DNA of 64,000 nt from Sciurus carolinensis (taxonomy: Eukaryota > Chordata > Mammalia > Rodentia > Sciuridae). The notes beneath the pieces were generated by a model. The model was given only the letters and a program-made list of their open reading frames with translations. It was not told the origin of the DNA and made no database searches. Made by a program: the position numbers and the translations under genes. The DNA is taken from NCBI RefSeq assembly GCF_902686445.1, contig NC_062220.1:110160643-110224642 (forward strand), read 5' to 3'. Positions 33,276-44,490 of the stretch are shown one piece after another. Every line of letters begins with the position of its first letter. Positions within the stretch are counted from its first letter, which is position 1.

Positions 33276-36200
33276 TATTCCCGGTAATTGCTACTGAATA
33301 AGCTGTTTCTGTTGATGTAAAACGTCTTATCATTAAATCCTGTCTTGGTCCACAGTTACTTCTGTCTTCTTTGAGAAATACTAATGAAGGACTCCTGTTC
33401 CTTCTATGTCCTGTAAATGGTGGTTGCAGGTAGGGGTTTACTTCTGTCCTCCTTTGGAGCAGCTTATGGTGCCTCAGGAGTCCTGCAGGAAGCCAACCAG
33501 GCAGGCAATCTTAATGCTGGGGGGACTGAGACACTGGGTGAGTGAGACAAGGACACTGTGATCAGCTCCTGGTGAATATCATAGCCTATACCAAAGTCCA
33601 GCCCACTTCCACCACAGAGTCTGCACTAAAGGGAAAAGAGAAGGTGAAGGGTGTGTGGGAAGGACTGAGAGGCTCCTGTATGCTCTGATCTCTCCTGGCA
33701 GGTGCAAGGAAGACCCTAAAAGACATTCAAAACTTTTGAATAGACACAGAGAATCCCATTCCCCAAAAATGTGAGCCAATACCAGTAGTAGCAGATCTCT
33801 AACCAGGTATGAATTCTCTCCTTCACTGCTATGAGATCCTGAGGGAAATTAATATTGAAAGAGTCCTGAAGTATCCCAAGAGGCCACCAAGGCTTATATT
33901 AAATATATTGACAGGCTTAATAGTCACCATTAATTTTGATTTTGTTATTAAGTGTGATTTAAACTGAGAACCAATAAATGTGACTTTTTTGTTTGCTTAT
34001 TGGTTTAACTTTACTTTCAGTTGGCATTTTTTCTCTATAGAGATATTAACAGATTTTTTTAATCCAATGTATGTGGAACCTCTGCTGCAGCTTTTAGAGA
34101 AAATGGCAAAGGTACATTAGTGGAAAAAAGGTTAAAAAGTAGTAGTCAAGGAGATGGGTTTATTAAAGATGAATGAGTGACTGTCATAAGTAGGCTATAC
34201 TTACACTACAAGCAAAAGGGTAATTTAGTGAGGATTAAGGATGAGAAACCTGAGCAATGGACAGGTGCTGGCCAGCTCCCAAACATGGCTCTATATGACA
34301 GAAACCTCAAAAGGTCCTTCAGAGTCTTGCAAATTGGTGTGCAGTGTCAGGTGCAAAACCAACAAATGATTTTTATGCAGCATTCCTTTTGTGTTTCTTC
34401 ACAAAATGAACATATTAAAAATAACATTTGCATCGTGGCTACAAATTTCATTCAGAGATCTATTTCTAATCTAAATATTAAGCAATGCAATTTGTTTTGT
34501 GGGTTTATACAGAATGCTCTGATATATAATAAGGTACAGATCAAAATTAAAAGCACAGTGAAACAGTGAAAAAATCTCAGCTTCCTCCCTTCCATTCTTT
34601 CTTTGGTAATGATTTATTAACATAAATGTAATCCAAAGTCCTAGGTGGAAGTATGTATGATGTGTGATATTAAGACCAAGAAAAATCAAACAAAATCTCA
34701 CCAAGGGTAATACAGTCTATGGATTGAGATGGGTAAAATAAATAATAAAAGCAATACATTTGCATAATAAAAATGAAATGTTTTTGTGTGTTTCTTTGAA
34801 TGATTTGACCTCTTTGTTTTAATCATGTTCATTACTAACCTAGGTCTTTCTCAAGTAAAATCAAGGCTTAGAGAAATTCACAAAGTACAGGTAGCCTGGA
34901 GTGCTGTGAAAAGATTTGAGTAACTCATGTCACTCTTTGCCCAAATCCCAAACTAAGAGAACTTATGCAGTCTGTCAAGAAAGAACAGAAAACTGTTTAT
35001 GAAGCAAGTTTGTGCTGTGTTACAAATGATGGCAATTACAGCTGAGCATGCTGCACATCATGTCTTCAGTTCTAGGCTTGCCATGCATCTGGATGAGAGG
35101 TCCATTAGAGAACAAAAGAAGCATTCCATCTCTCCCTGTACTATTGTTTTCCATAACAATCCAAATCAATCAATCACTGTGTTACCAGAGACTAGGACTT
35201 GCAATTAGCCTTTGCTAAAGGAATATTTTATGTTATGAGAAACCATCGAGAAATGCACTGAAAGGGCAAAAGCCTTTTCCATTTCTTCTTTGACATCCCT
35301 GTAAATTTCCACGTGGTTACGCACAGCTCCTGAGGGATCCCTCTCCTCAAGCACTTCATTGTTCTTTTCAGAAAGTATACATTTTCTGTATTCGGGTTTG
35401 TGTAATGAGCTCAGAATGGATTGTTGTCATTAGTCATAGGCTCTATGTGAAACTCTTAATCTTGCTGAAGATATTTCAAGTTAAATTCCAAGAAACAGTC
35501 ATTGTTGGACTTCGATATTTATGGAGAAGGAGAGGCAATTGACCTATATGTCCTTGAGAGAGGTAATTGAACTGAGGACATTCCACTCCTCTGGAGTGAT
35601 TCATTAATCATGGGAGTGATTCAAATGCAGAAGGAGAACATTTTCTATTTCAGCAGAGGAAGTTGTTCTGAATGGGAAAAGGGATTATGAAGGAATTGTG
35701 TCTAAAATTCTATTTCTCCAAGACCCATTAACCTGCTTTAAGCCCCTCTTATCAATAAAATGGCTCAACCCACTAGTCTTTTCAATACTGGATGGATGTT
35801 GGATTGTAGCAGGTGCTGTGTCATTCTGTAGTCAGAGTATCCTCATGACATAGGATAGAAGTTGGGGATACATAGAAAGAGAGATCATACTGAGTCTCTA
35901 AAGAGAAGCTCCCAGGAAAGGTGGGAATTCAGGAAATGCACATAAGCCATTGGAATGAGAAGCAAGAGACTCTGTGAGTAGGAGTAACCCAGTCAGCCTG
36001 CATCCCCGTCCCTCTAGTGTCCTGGCCAGCGGAAAGTGATGACACAGGGACATGTGCAAGCACTAGCAAAACTGATAGGAAATCATGGAAGTCCATCTTG
36101 ACTTCACCTCTAGTCCAGCCTCTAGGCAATGTCCTTCTAAATAGTAACACCCTGGACCAAGGAACTGCTGTGTCTCTTTCTGGAAATAACCTGCATTCTT

Positions 36201-37012
36201 CCTTGAATGTATGTTTCTTACTCTAGTGCAAAAGATACATATCTCTCTCTTGAGATAGCCCATATTTCCTCTTAAATGTGTATCTGCTTTTCTAAGTAGG
36301 GTTCTGTCTGCGCATCTGACAAATGTGGGCTTGAATTATTTACTGTCCTGTACTCCAAGGATCCCACTTGTCCTGAGTTGAGCTCCTCCTCCCCAGGAAC
36401 TCCGCTGGTAACACTCAGACCCTTCCACAATTGTTAAACTGAATGGAAACCATATTTACCACCAGCATAGCTATTCATTGAGCTTGAATTAGCATATTTT
36501 GTTTTTATTCATGACTTACTTATTGGGCATCTTACCTGCACCATCTCATCTAATCTAAACAATAATCCCAAAGCCAGATACTCTTATTAGTATCATACTG
36601 ACCAAGGTCTCACAGTGGGTAAATGGTCCTGGGATAGAAATCCAGAGCCACCATTCTCTCTGGTATGATCCATTTCTCTTCTACTTGACAACCTAGTTCC
36701 TGGTACTAAGGGATCTTTGTTTGCTGTTTATCTTAAAACTTCAAGTTTTTGGACATATTCGTGCTTATGAATCTGACCACTCTTTGCTGTACACTACGTG
36801 TTAAATACAGGTTATGTTAGTGTCCTCAAATTTTTACTTTTCACTCAGAAAAAAGATATTCAAAATGCCATGTGACCTAAGAAATTTTTTTTTTTTTTTT
36901 TTTTTTTGGTAACTAAACTGATCATTCTTCATATCCATTGATACCCTATGCTACAGCAAGTTGAAGGTTTATAACACCTTGGTTCAGGGGAAATGTCAGC
37001 ACATCACTTCCG
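33276..37012. other. Unassigned unique sequence upstream of L1-A
   Basis: No gene or named repeat. A 130-codon plus-strand frame at 34177-34569 has no domain. A T run of about 25 bases lies at 36884-36907, a hundred bases before L1-A. Confidence 0.5.
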
Positions 37013-37028
37013 AAAAACTTTTCTAGAG
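37013..37028. repeat. Target-site duplication of L1-A, left copy
   Basis: 'aaaaacttttctagag' here and 'aaaaactttactagag' at 43112-43127 differ at one base. They bracket the whole element, so L1-A is one insertion with a nearly fresh duplication. Confidence 0.9.
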
Positions 37029-37037
37029 GGGGCGATC

Positions 37038-37048
37038 CAAGATGGCGG
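37038..37048 (+). promoter_or_regulatory. YY1-like site at start of L1-A, first unit
   Basis: 'caagatggcgg' matches the YY1 core (AAnATGGCGGC). Human L1 has a YY1 site in the same place, where it directs accurate 5'-end initiation. Confidence 0.75.
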
Positions 37049-37495
37049 CCTAGAGGGGGACTGCATCCCCAGTCGCTCCAGAACCCAGGAGTTAAGAAGG
37101 GGAGGCATTGAGAGACTCGGACTGAAATAGAGCCACGGGTGAGTCTGCCCACTGGGTAAAGCTCGGCCCGGGTGGCAGGCCCAGATAGAGGTGGCTTATC
37201 GGAGCCGGGCAGGGCAGCTAGAGTCATCCACAGGCAGCCCTTCACACCCCAGTGGTGGGCCCCGCCCACACAGCCAGCTACTCCAGGTTCTCGGAATGGA
37301 ACTGGCCCGCTAGTGAGAGCCTTTCTGACCAGAACAAGCTCCGAGTCTGGAGACACTGCAGCGCAGCGTACTCCGGCAACGAACCAGCAGAGAGCCTCGA
37401 TCCGCAAGCAGCCTCTGGGATCAGGGCAGGGCAGCCAGAGACCTCTTCAGGCGGCTCTGCCCACTCCGGCTGCAGGCTCTCTTCACGGGGCGATC

Positions 37496-37506
37496 CAAGA
37501 TGGCGG
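37496..37506 (+). promoter_or_regulatory. YY1-like site, second unit of L1-A
   Basis: Same 'caagatggcgg' motif at the start of the second 5' UTR unit. Confidence 0.75.
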
Positions 37507-37965
37507 CCTAGAGGGAGACTGCACCCCCAGTCGCTCCAGAACCCAGGAGTTAAGAAGGGGAGGCATTGAGAGACTCGGACTGAAATAGAGCCACGGGTGA
37601 GTCTGCCCACTGGGTAAAGCTCAGCCCGGGTGGCAGGCCCAGATAGAGGTGGCTTATTGGAGCCGGGCAGGGCAGCCGTTGTCTTCCCAAGGTAGCCTTC
37701 CACACTCCGGCAGTGGGCTCCTGCCACACGGCCAGCTGCAGGTTGTAGGCCCACAGTGAGAGCATTTCCGCACAGAGCCAGTTCCAAACCGTGGAACCAG
37801 TAGGGGGCTAGGGGCAGTTTTTGTCGGATGAGCTGCTTTATCAGATTCCTCCAAGACATCAGGTTACTGAAGACTGGGAGGTGATACACTGGAAATCTAC
37901 CGGGACACTATAAGCCAATAGCGGAAAACTGCAATATCTCAGGGTCCCACTGACAACTGACCAAT

Positions 37966-39012
37966 ATGAGAAAACAAGGGAAGAAAATGTCCCAAACAAA
38001 CCTAGATACTACATCAATAAAACCCAATGACAGCACAGCAGAAGAAATGTCAGAAAGGGAGTTCAGAATGTACGTAATTAAAACGATCAGGGAAGCTAAT
38101 GAGGAGATGAAAGAGCAAATGCAGGCATTGAAGGAGGAGATGAAAGAGCAAATGCAGGCATTACATGATCGCACCAATCAACAGTTGAAAGACCAAATAA
38201 GGGAAGCAAGAGATCATTTCAATAAAGAGTTAGAGATACTGAAATAAAACCAAACTGAAATCCTTGAAATTAAGGAAATAATAAACCAAGTTAAAAACTC
38301 CATAGAAAGCATAACCAATAGGATAGAACACCTGGAAGACAGAACCTCAGACATTGAAGACAAATTATTTAATCTTGAAAGCAAAGTTGGCCAAACAGAA
38401 AAGATGGTAAGAAATCATGAACAGAATCTACAAGAATTATGGGATATCATGAAAAGGCCAAATTTAAGAATTATTGGGATTGAGGAAGGAACAGAGAAAC
38501 AAACCAAAGGAATGAACAATCTATTCAATGAAATAATAACAGAAAATTTCCCAAATCTGAAGAATGAAATGGAAAACCAAGTACAAGAGGCTTATAGAAC
38601 TCCAAACATACAAAATTACAACAGACCCAAACCAAGGCACATTGTTATGAAAATACCTAACATACAAAATAAAGACAGAATTTTAAAGGCCGCGAGAGAA
38701 AAGAATCAAATTACATTCAGAGGGAAACCAATAAGAATATCAGCAGATTTTTCAATCCAGACCCTAAAAGCTAGAAGGGCCTGGAACAACATATACCAAG
38801 CCCTGAAAGAAAACGGATGCCAACCAAGAATCTTATACCCAGCAAAACTTACCTTCAAATTTGACGATGAAATAAGATCCTTCCATGATAAACAAAAGCT
38901 AAAGAAATTTACAAAAAGAAAGCCAGCATTACAGAACATTCTCAGCAAAATATTCCATGAGGAAGAGATGAAAAACAACGATGCAAATCAGCAACAGGAG
39001 GCGCTAGCCTAA
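37966..39012 (+). pseudogene. L1-A ORF1, one nonsense codon
   Basis: ORF1p is the trimeric RNA-binding chaperone of the L1 ribonucleoprotein. The frame spans 348 codons from ATG to TAA. Residues about 26-155 form a coiled coil, including an 11-residue unit 'EEMKEQMQAL' repeated in tandem (46-56 and 57-67). The RRM begins near residue 166 ('NLRIIGIEEG'), and the C-terminal domain follows near 219 ('RPKPRHIVMKI'). Codon 94 is TAA (38245-38247), truncating the protein in the coiled coil. The rest of the frame is open. The start is supported by the same ATG in L1-B. Confidence 0.9.
38101..38166 (+). repeat. 33-bp tandem repeat in the ORF1 coiled coil (L1-A)
   Basis: Two 33-base units (38101-38133, 38134-38166) differ only near their ends and encode two 11-residue units. 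L1-B has the same at 58003-58068; the older L1 at 15.1 kb has a single unit. Confidence 0.9.
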
Positions 39013-39043
39013 AGGAATAACCAAATAAAGGAGAAACCAAATC

Positions 39044-42000
39044 ATGTCAAAAACAAATATGAGTCAATTGACTGGGAATACAAATCATATCACAATAATA
39101 ACCCTGAATGTTAATGGCCTGAATTCATCAATCAAAAGACACAGACTGGCAGATTGGATTAAAAAGAAAAATCCAACAATATGCTGCCTGCAAGAGACTC
39201 ATCTCATAGAAAGAGACACCCATAGACTAAAGGTGAAAGGATGGGGAAAAACATACCATGCACACGGACACAGCAAAAAAGCTGGAGTATCCATCCTCAT
39301 CTCAGATAATGTGGACTTCAAACCAAAACTAGTCAGAAGGGATAAAGAAGGACATTACATGCTGCTTAAGGGAAGCATAAATCAGCAAGACATAACAATC
39401 ATAAATATCTATGCCCCGAACATTGGCTCATCCACGTACGTCAAACAAATCCTTCTCAATTCCAGAAACCAAATAGACCACAACACAATAATACTAGGCG
39501 ATTTTAAAACACCTCTCTCATCACTGGATAGATCGTCCAAACAAAAATTGAATAAAGAAACTATAGATCTCAACAACACAATCAGCAATTTAGACTTAAT
39601 GGACATATATAGAATATACCATCCAACAAAGAACGAATACACTTTCTTCTCAGCAGCACATGGATCCTTCTCTAAAATAGACCATATTTTATGCCACAAA
39701 GCTACTGTTAGCAAATACAAGAAGATAGAGATACTACCTTGTACTCTATCAGATCATAATGGATTGAAATTAGAAATAAAGACAGAATAAAAAACAGAAA
39801 CTTCTCCAATACCTGGAGACTAAATAATACACTATTATATGATGAATGGATAACAGAAGACATCAGGAGGGAAATAAAAAAATTCTTAGAAGTAAACGAG
39901 AACAAAGACACATCATATCAAAATCTCTGGGACACTATGAAAGCAGTACTTAGAGGAAGATTTATTTCATGGGGTGCATTCAAAAAAGAAGTAGAAATCA
40001 ACAAATAAACGACTTAACACTACAGCTCAAAGCACTAGAAAAAGAAGAGCAGACCAATACCAAAAGTAGTAGAAGACAGGAAATAGTTAAAATCAGAGCC
40101 AAAATCAACGAAATCGAAACAAAAGAAACAATCGGAAAAATTAACAAAATAAATAGTTGGTTCTTTGAAAAAATAAATAAAATTGATAAACCCTTAGCCA
40201 CACTAACAAAGAGAAAGAGGGAGAAAACTCAAATTACTAAAATTCGGAATGAACAAGGAAACATCACAACAGACACGAGTGAAATACAAAACATAATTAG
40301 AAGCTATTTCGAAAATCTATACTCCAACAAAACAGAAAACCTCGAAGACATCAACAAATTTCTAGAGACATATGAACTACCTAAACTGAACGAGGAGGAC
40401 ATACACAACTTAAATAAACCAATTTCAAGCAATGAAATAGAAGAGGTCATCAAAAGCCTACCAACAAAGAAAAGTCCAGGACCAGATGGGTTCTCAGCCG
40501 AGTTCTACAAAACCTTTAAAGAAGAGCTCATTCCAATACTCCTCAAACTATTCCATGAAATAGAAGAGGAGGGAACCCTACCAAACTCGTTCTATGAAAC
40601 CAATATCACCCTGATACCTAAACCAGACAGAGACACATCGAGGAAAGAAAATTTCAGACCAATATCCTTAATGAACATCGATGCAAAAGTTCTCAACAAA
40701 ATTTTAGCAAATCGCATACAAATATATATTAAAAAGATAGTGCACCACGATCAAGTGGGTTTTATCCCAGGGATGCAAGGTTGGTTCAACATTCGGAAAT
40801 CAATAAATGTCATTCACCATATCAACAGACTTAAAGTGAAGAAACACATGATTATTTCAATAGATGCAGAAAAAGCATTCGATAAAATACAGCATCCCTT
40901 CATGCTCAAAACACTAGAAAAAATTGGGGTAGTGGGAACATTCCTAAACATTATAAAGGCAATCTACGCTAAGCCCATGGATAATATTATTCTAAATGGT
41001 GAAAAACTGAAAGCGTTCCCCCTAAAAACTGGAACAAGGCAGGGATGCCCTCTTTCACCACTTCTATTCAACATCGTCCTTGAGACTCTAGCCAGAGCAA
41101 TCAGACAAACCAAAGAAATTAAAGGGATACGAATAGGAAAAGAAGAACTCAAACTATCCCTGTTCGCTGATGACATGATTATATATTTAGAGGAACCTGG
41201 AAATTCCACCAGAAAACTTTTAGATCTCATAAGTGAATTCAGTAAAGTAGCAGGTTACAAGATCAATGCTCATAAATCCAATGCATTTTTATACATAAGT
41301 GATGAATCTTCAGAAAGAGAAATTAGGAAAACTACCCCATTCACAATAGCATCGAAAAAAATAAAATACTTGGGAATCAATCTCACAAAAGAGGTGAAAG
41401 ACTTCTACAATGAGAACTACAGAACACTAAAGAAAGAAATTAAAGAAAACCTTAGAAGATGGAAAGATGTCCCATGTTCCTGGATAGGCAGAATTAATAT
41501 TGTCAAAATGGCTATACTACCTAAAGTGCTATACAGATTCAATGCAATTCCAATTAAAATCCCATTGATGTACCTTGCAGAAATAGAGCAAGCAATTATG
41601 AAATTCATCTGGAAGAATAATTAACCTAGAATAGCTAAAGCAATCCTCAGTAGCAAGAGCGAAGCAGGGGGTATTGCAATACCAGATCTTCAACTCTACT
41701 ACAAAGCAATAGTAACAAAAACGGCATGGTATTGGTACCAAAATAGACAGGTAGCTCAATGGTACAGAATAGAGGACATGGACACAAACCCAAATAAATA
41801 CAATTTTCTCATACTAGACAAAGGTTCCAACAATATGCAATGGAGAAAAGATAGCCTCTTCAACAAATGGTGCTGGGAAAACTGGAAAACCATATGCAAT
41901 AGAATGAAATTAAACCCCTATCTCTCACCCTACACAAAACTCAACTCAAAATGGATCAAGGACCTCGCAATCAGACCAGAGACCCTGCATCTTATAGAAG

Positions 42001-42890
42001 AAAAAGTAGGTCCAAATCTTCAACTTGTTGACTTAGGATCAGACTTTCTTAACAGGACTCCCATAGCACAAGAAATAAAAGCAAGAATCAACAACTGGGA
42101 TAGATTCAAACTTAAAAGCTTTCTCTCAGCAAAGGAAACTATCAGAAATGTGAATAGAGAGCCTACAGAGTGGGAGAATATCTTTGCCAACCATACCTCA
42201 GATGGAGCGCTAATTTCCAGAATCTATAAAGAACTCAAAAAACTCTACACGAAGAATACAAATAATCCAATCAACAAATGGGCTAAGGAAATGAACAGAC
42301 ACTTCACAGAAGAAGATGTACAAGTAATCAACAGATATATGAAAAAATGTTCAACATCCCTAGTAATAAGGGAAATGCAAATCAAAACTACCCTAAGATT
42401 TCATCTCACCCCAATTAGAAAGGCGATTATCAAGAACACAAGCAACAATAGGTGTTGGCGAGGATGTGGTGAAAAAGGAACACTCATACATTGCTGGTGG
42501 GGTTGCAAATTAGTGCAGCCACTCTGGAAAGCAGTGTGGAGATTCCTCAGAAAGCTTGGAATGGAAACACCATTTGACCCAGCTATCCCACTCCTTGGCC
42601 TATACCCAAAGGACTTAAAATCAGCATATTACAGAGATACAGCCACATCAATGTTCATTGCTGCTCAATTCACCATAGCCAGATTGTGGAACCAACCTAG
42701 ATGCCCTTCAGTTGATGAATGGATAAAGAAACTGTGGCATATTTATACAATGGAATATTACTCCGCAATGAAGAATGATAAAATTATGGCATTTGTAGGC
42801 AAATGGTCGAAATTGGAGAATATCATGCTAAGTGAGATAAGCCAATCTCAAAAAACTAAAGGACGAATGATCTTGCTGATAAGCGAATGA
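39044..42890 (+). pseudogene. L1-A ORF2 (endonuclease, reverse transcriptase), broken
   Basis: ORF2p nicks DNA and reverse transcribes L1 RNA. The endonuclease covers about codons 1-250 with N22, 'CCLQETHL', 'IYAPN' and 'SDHNG'. Codon 155, Asn in the 'GDFNTPLS' motif of L1-B and equal to human L1 N147, is Lys here (39506-39508). The RT has '[13 protein letters not shown]', '[11 protein letters not shown]' and FADD (41163-41174). A CCHC knuckle (C-x3-C-x7-H-x4-C) lies at 42453-42506. Single-base deletions occur near 39781 and 39986, and TAA at 41622-41624. The frame is otherwise open from 39969 to 42890. Confidence 0.95.
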
Positions 42891-43064
42891 GGACATATAA
42901 TGGGGGGTGGGAGGGGCTAGCATTAGGTTTAGGGTTAGGTTTAGAGTTAGGCTAAGGAGAGCGGTAAGAATGAAGGAAAGAAGGACTGTGTAGAGGGAAA
43001 AGAGGGGTGGGAGGGGTGGGGGGAGGGGAAAAATAAAATAAACATCATTACCCTATGTAAACGT
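42891..43064 (+). promoter_or_regulatory. L1-A 3' UTR with telomere-like and G-rich tracts
   Basis: After the ORF2 stop comes a G-rich tract, then 'attaggtttagggttaggtt' (42921-42940) with TTAGGG-like units, then a second G-rich tract (43007-43028) and AATAAA signals within 43031-43042. G-rich 3' UTR tracts of L1s elsewhere can form quadruplexes. The telomere-like part is shared with L1-B and the outer L1. Confidence 0.85.
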
Positions 43065-43080
43065 AAAAAAAAAAAAAAAA

Positions 43081-43097
43081 CTCAAAGAGCAGAGCAG
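43081..43097 (+). other. 3'-transduced 17-bp tag
   Basis: 'ctcaaagagcagagcag' lies between two poly(A) runs (43065-43080 and 43098-43116) inside the target-site duplications. This is the layout left when L1 transcription reads past its own signal and ends at a downstream one. The tag should mark the parental locus. Confidence 0.8.
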
Positions 43098-43667
43098 AAA
43101 AAAAAAAAAAAAAAAACTTTACTAGAGCAAGAGCCCATATAAAGTTTTATTCATTGAAGATAGCCCTCCTGAATTTGAATCATGTTTCTGTGACTCTACA
43201 ATAATACAAACACACGTTATTTAACCTCTATTCATTTTAATTTCCTGCTCTTTATGGTGAATAATGTGATAGTTGCTCCATGAGTTTATTATATATTATA
43301 AGACACATCACTTGAACTGGTGTTTGCTGCATGGTAAGTACTCAACCAACAAAGGCACTTGCTTTCATTTCCTCCCCTCTCTGACAAAGAATATATAACA
43401 CAGGCCTCAGAGAGGATGTGACAAAGCTAATTGTGAGTGGTTCTTTGTCCTTGCAAATGGGAATAACCAAGGTATTCAAAAGTCCTCAAACCCTCTAATA
43501 CCACTAGAGGAGAGATGGTAGGCAGCCAATTACCTAAGTGATGAGCAAACAAAACACTGATTGCTCGAATGTAGTTGTAACTAAAAGTGGTGAGGTTGGA
43601 AATACCGTTCCCACCATTAAAATGATACTTTACATTTATAGTATTTCAACACATATAAAGCTTTCTT

Positions 43668-43845
43668 CTCTCTCTCATTCTGGCCATGAATTGAAGCCAG
43701 GGACATTTCACCCTGAGCTATATGCCCTTACCTTTTTATTTTGAGATATCACTAAGTTGCCCAGTCTGGCCTTATATTTGCTCACCTCCTGCCTAGGCCT
43801 CCCAAGCAGTTGGAATTAGGGGTATGTGCTGCCACACCTACTTGT
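43668..43845 (-). mobile_element. Composite B1-ID SINE, diverged
   Basis: In plus view an ID-like half ('gaattgaagccagggacatt', 'ctgagctatatgcccttacc') is followed by a B1-like half ('ttgcccagtctggcctt', 'ctcctgcctaggcctccca', 'ttaggggtatgtgctgccac'). The element is on the minus strand. Confidence 0.75.
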
Positions 43846-43969
43846 ACAACGTATTTTAACACATGTTTTATTACTTGAATTGTGAGTTACCCTAAATCAA
43901 ATAGAACAACAACAACAACAAAAAAAAAACCACATACTTTTTAAATTAAGTCATATAAAATAGCTGTTT

Positions 43970-44490
43970 TTTAAACTGTGTTTTTTAATAGCTGTTTTAG
44001 TTTCAAAGCAAAATTGAGAGGAAGATATAGATTTCCCATATATCTGGCTGACAGACATGCACTAGGGAGTACCACTGATCACAGTGACACATTGATTACA
44101 ACTAATAACCTACATTGACATTTCATTATCCTGCAAAACCTTTAGTTTACCTTAGGATTCACTAGATTTTGAAACAATGCATTCCATAGTTTTGGAATAA
44201 TTTAGAACCACATGTATTCCACATAATTAAGAATGGCTTATTTCACTAACAGAAATTTTTTGAGATTCATATGTGTGTAGTGTATGTTAATACTTCATTA
44301 GTTTCATGAATGAATAATATTCTGTTATATATAATTCCACAATTTATTAATTCATCCGTTGATGACCATCTAAATTGTTCTTACCCTTTCTCTATTATAA
44401 AATAGTGCTGCTTTGAACAGTATGTACAAGTACTTGGGTATCTATTTTCAATTCTCTTTGGTAAATACCTAACAATGCAGCATAGAGATT
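43970..44490 (-). mobile_element. Old L1 3' end (L1M-type)
   Basis: Blocks 'gctgttttagtttcaaagca', 'aaattgagaggaagatatag', 'gatttcccatatatctggct' and, later, 'atagtgctgctttgaacag' are the reverse complement of ancient L1 3' ends. Confidence 0.65.

Larger units (their letters stand above)
37029..37965 (+). promoter_or_regulatory. L1-A 5' UTR / internal promoter, two-unit
   Basis: This GC- and CpG-rich leader stands out from AT-rich flanks. The opening 'gcgatccaagatggcggcc' occurs at 37032 and again at 37490, 458 bp apart. The two units match for roughly their first 200 or more bases and then diverge, so the upstream unit is a partial monomer-like copy. In mouse L1s, tandem monomers set promoter strength; the parallel is inferred. 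A methylation-prone CpG-rich promoter is expected. Confidence 0.8.
37029..43116 (+). mobile_element. L1-A: full-length young L1, inactive
   Basis: The order is a partly duplicated GC-rich 5' UTR (37029-37965), ORF1 (37966-39012), a 31-bp spacer, ORF2 (39044-42890), a G-rich 3' UTR (42891-43064), poly(A), a 17-bp transduced tag and a second poly(A). It is flanked by 16-bp duplications with one mismatch. Lesions seen are an ORF1 stop at 38245, ORF2 single-base deletions near 39781 and 39986, a stop at 41622, and loss of a catalytic Asn in the endonuclease. It is very similar to L1-B at 57387. It cannot jump by itself, though its RNA could in principle be mobilised in trans. Confidence 0.95.

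Noticed and set aside
34177..34569. Plus-strand open frame of 130 codons
   Set aside because: Featureless translation in AT-rich DNA without conservation evidence.
40964..41230. Minus-strand open frames over L1 ORF2 (also 60867-61133 and others)
   Set aside because: They are antisense shadows of the ORF2 coding text and repeat at matching places in both L1s.
42915..42957. True interstitial telomere array
   Set aside because: The units are few and degenerate and recur at the same place in three L1 3' UTRs, so they belong to the L1.
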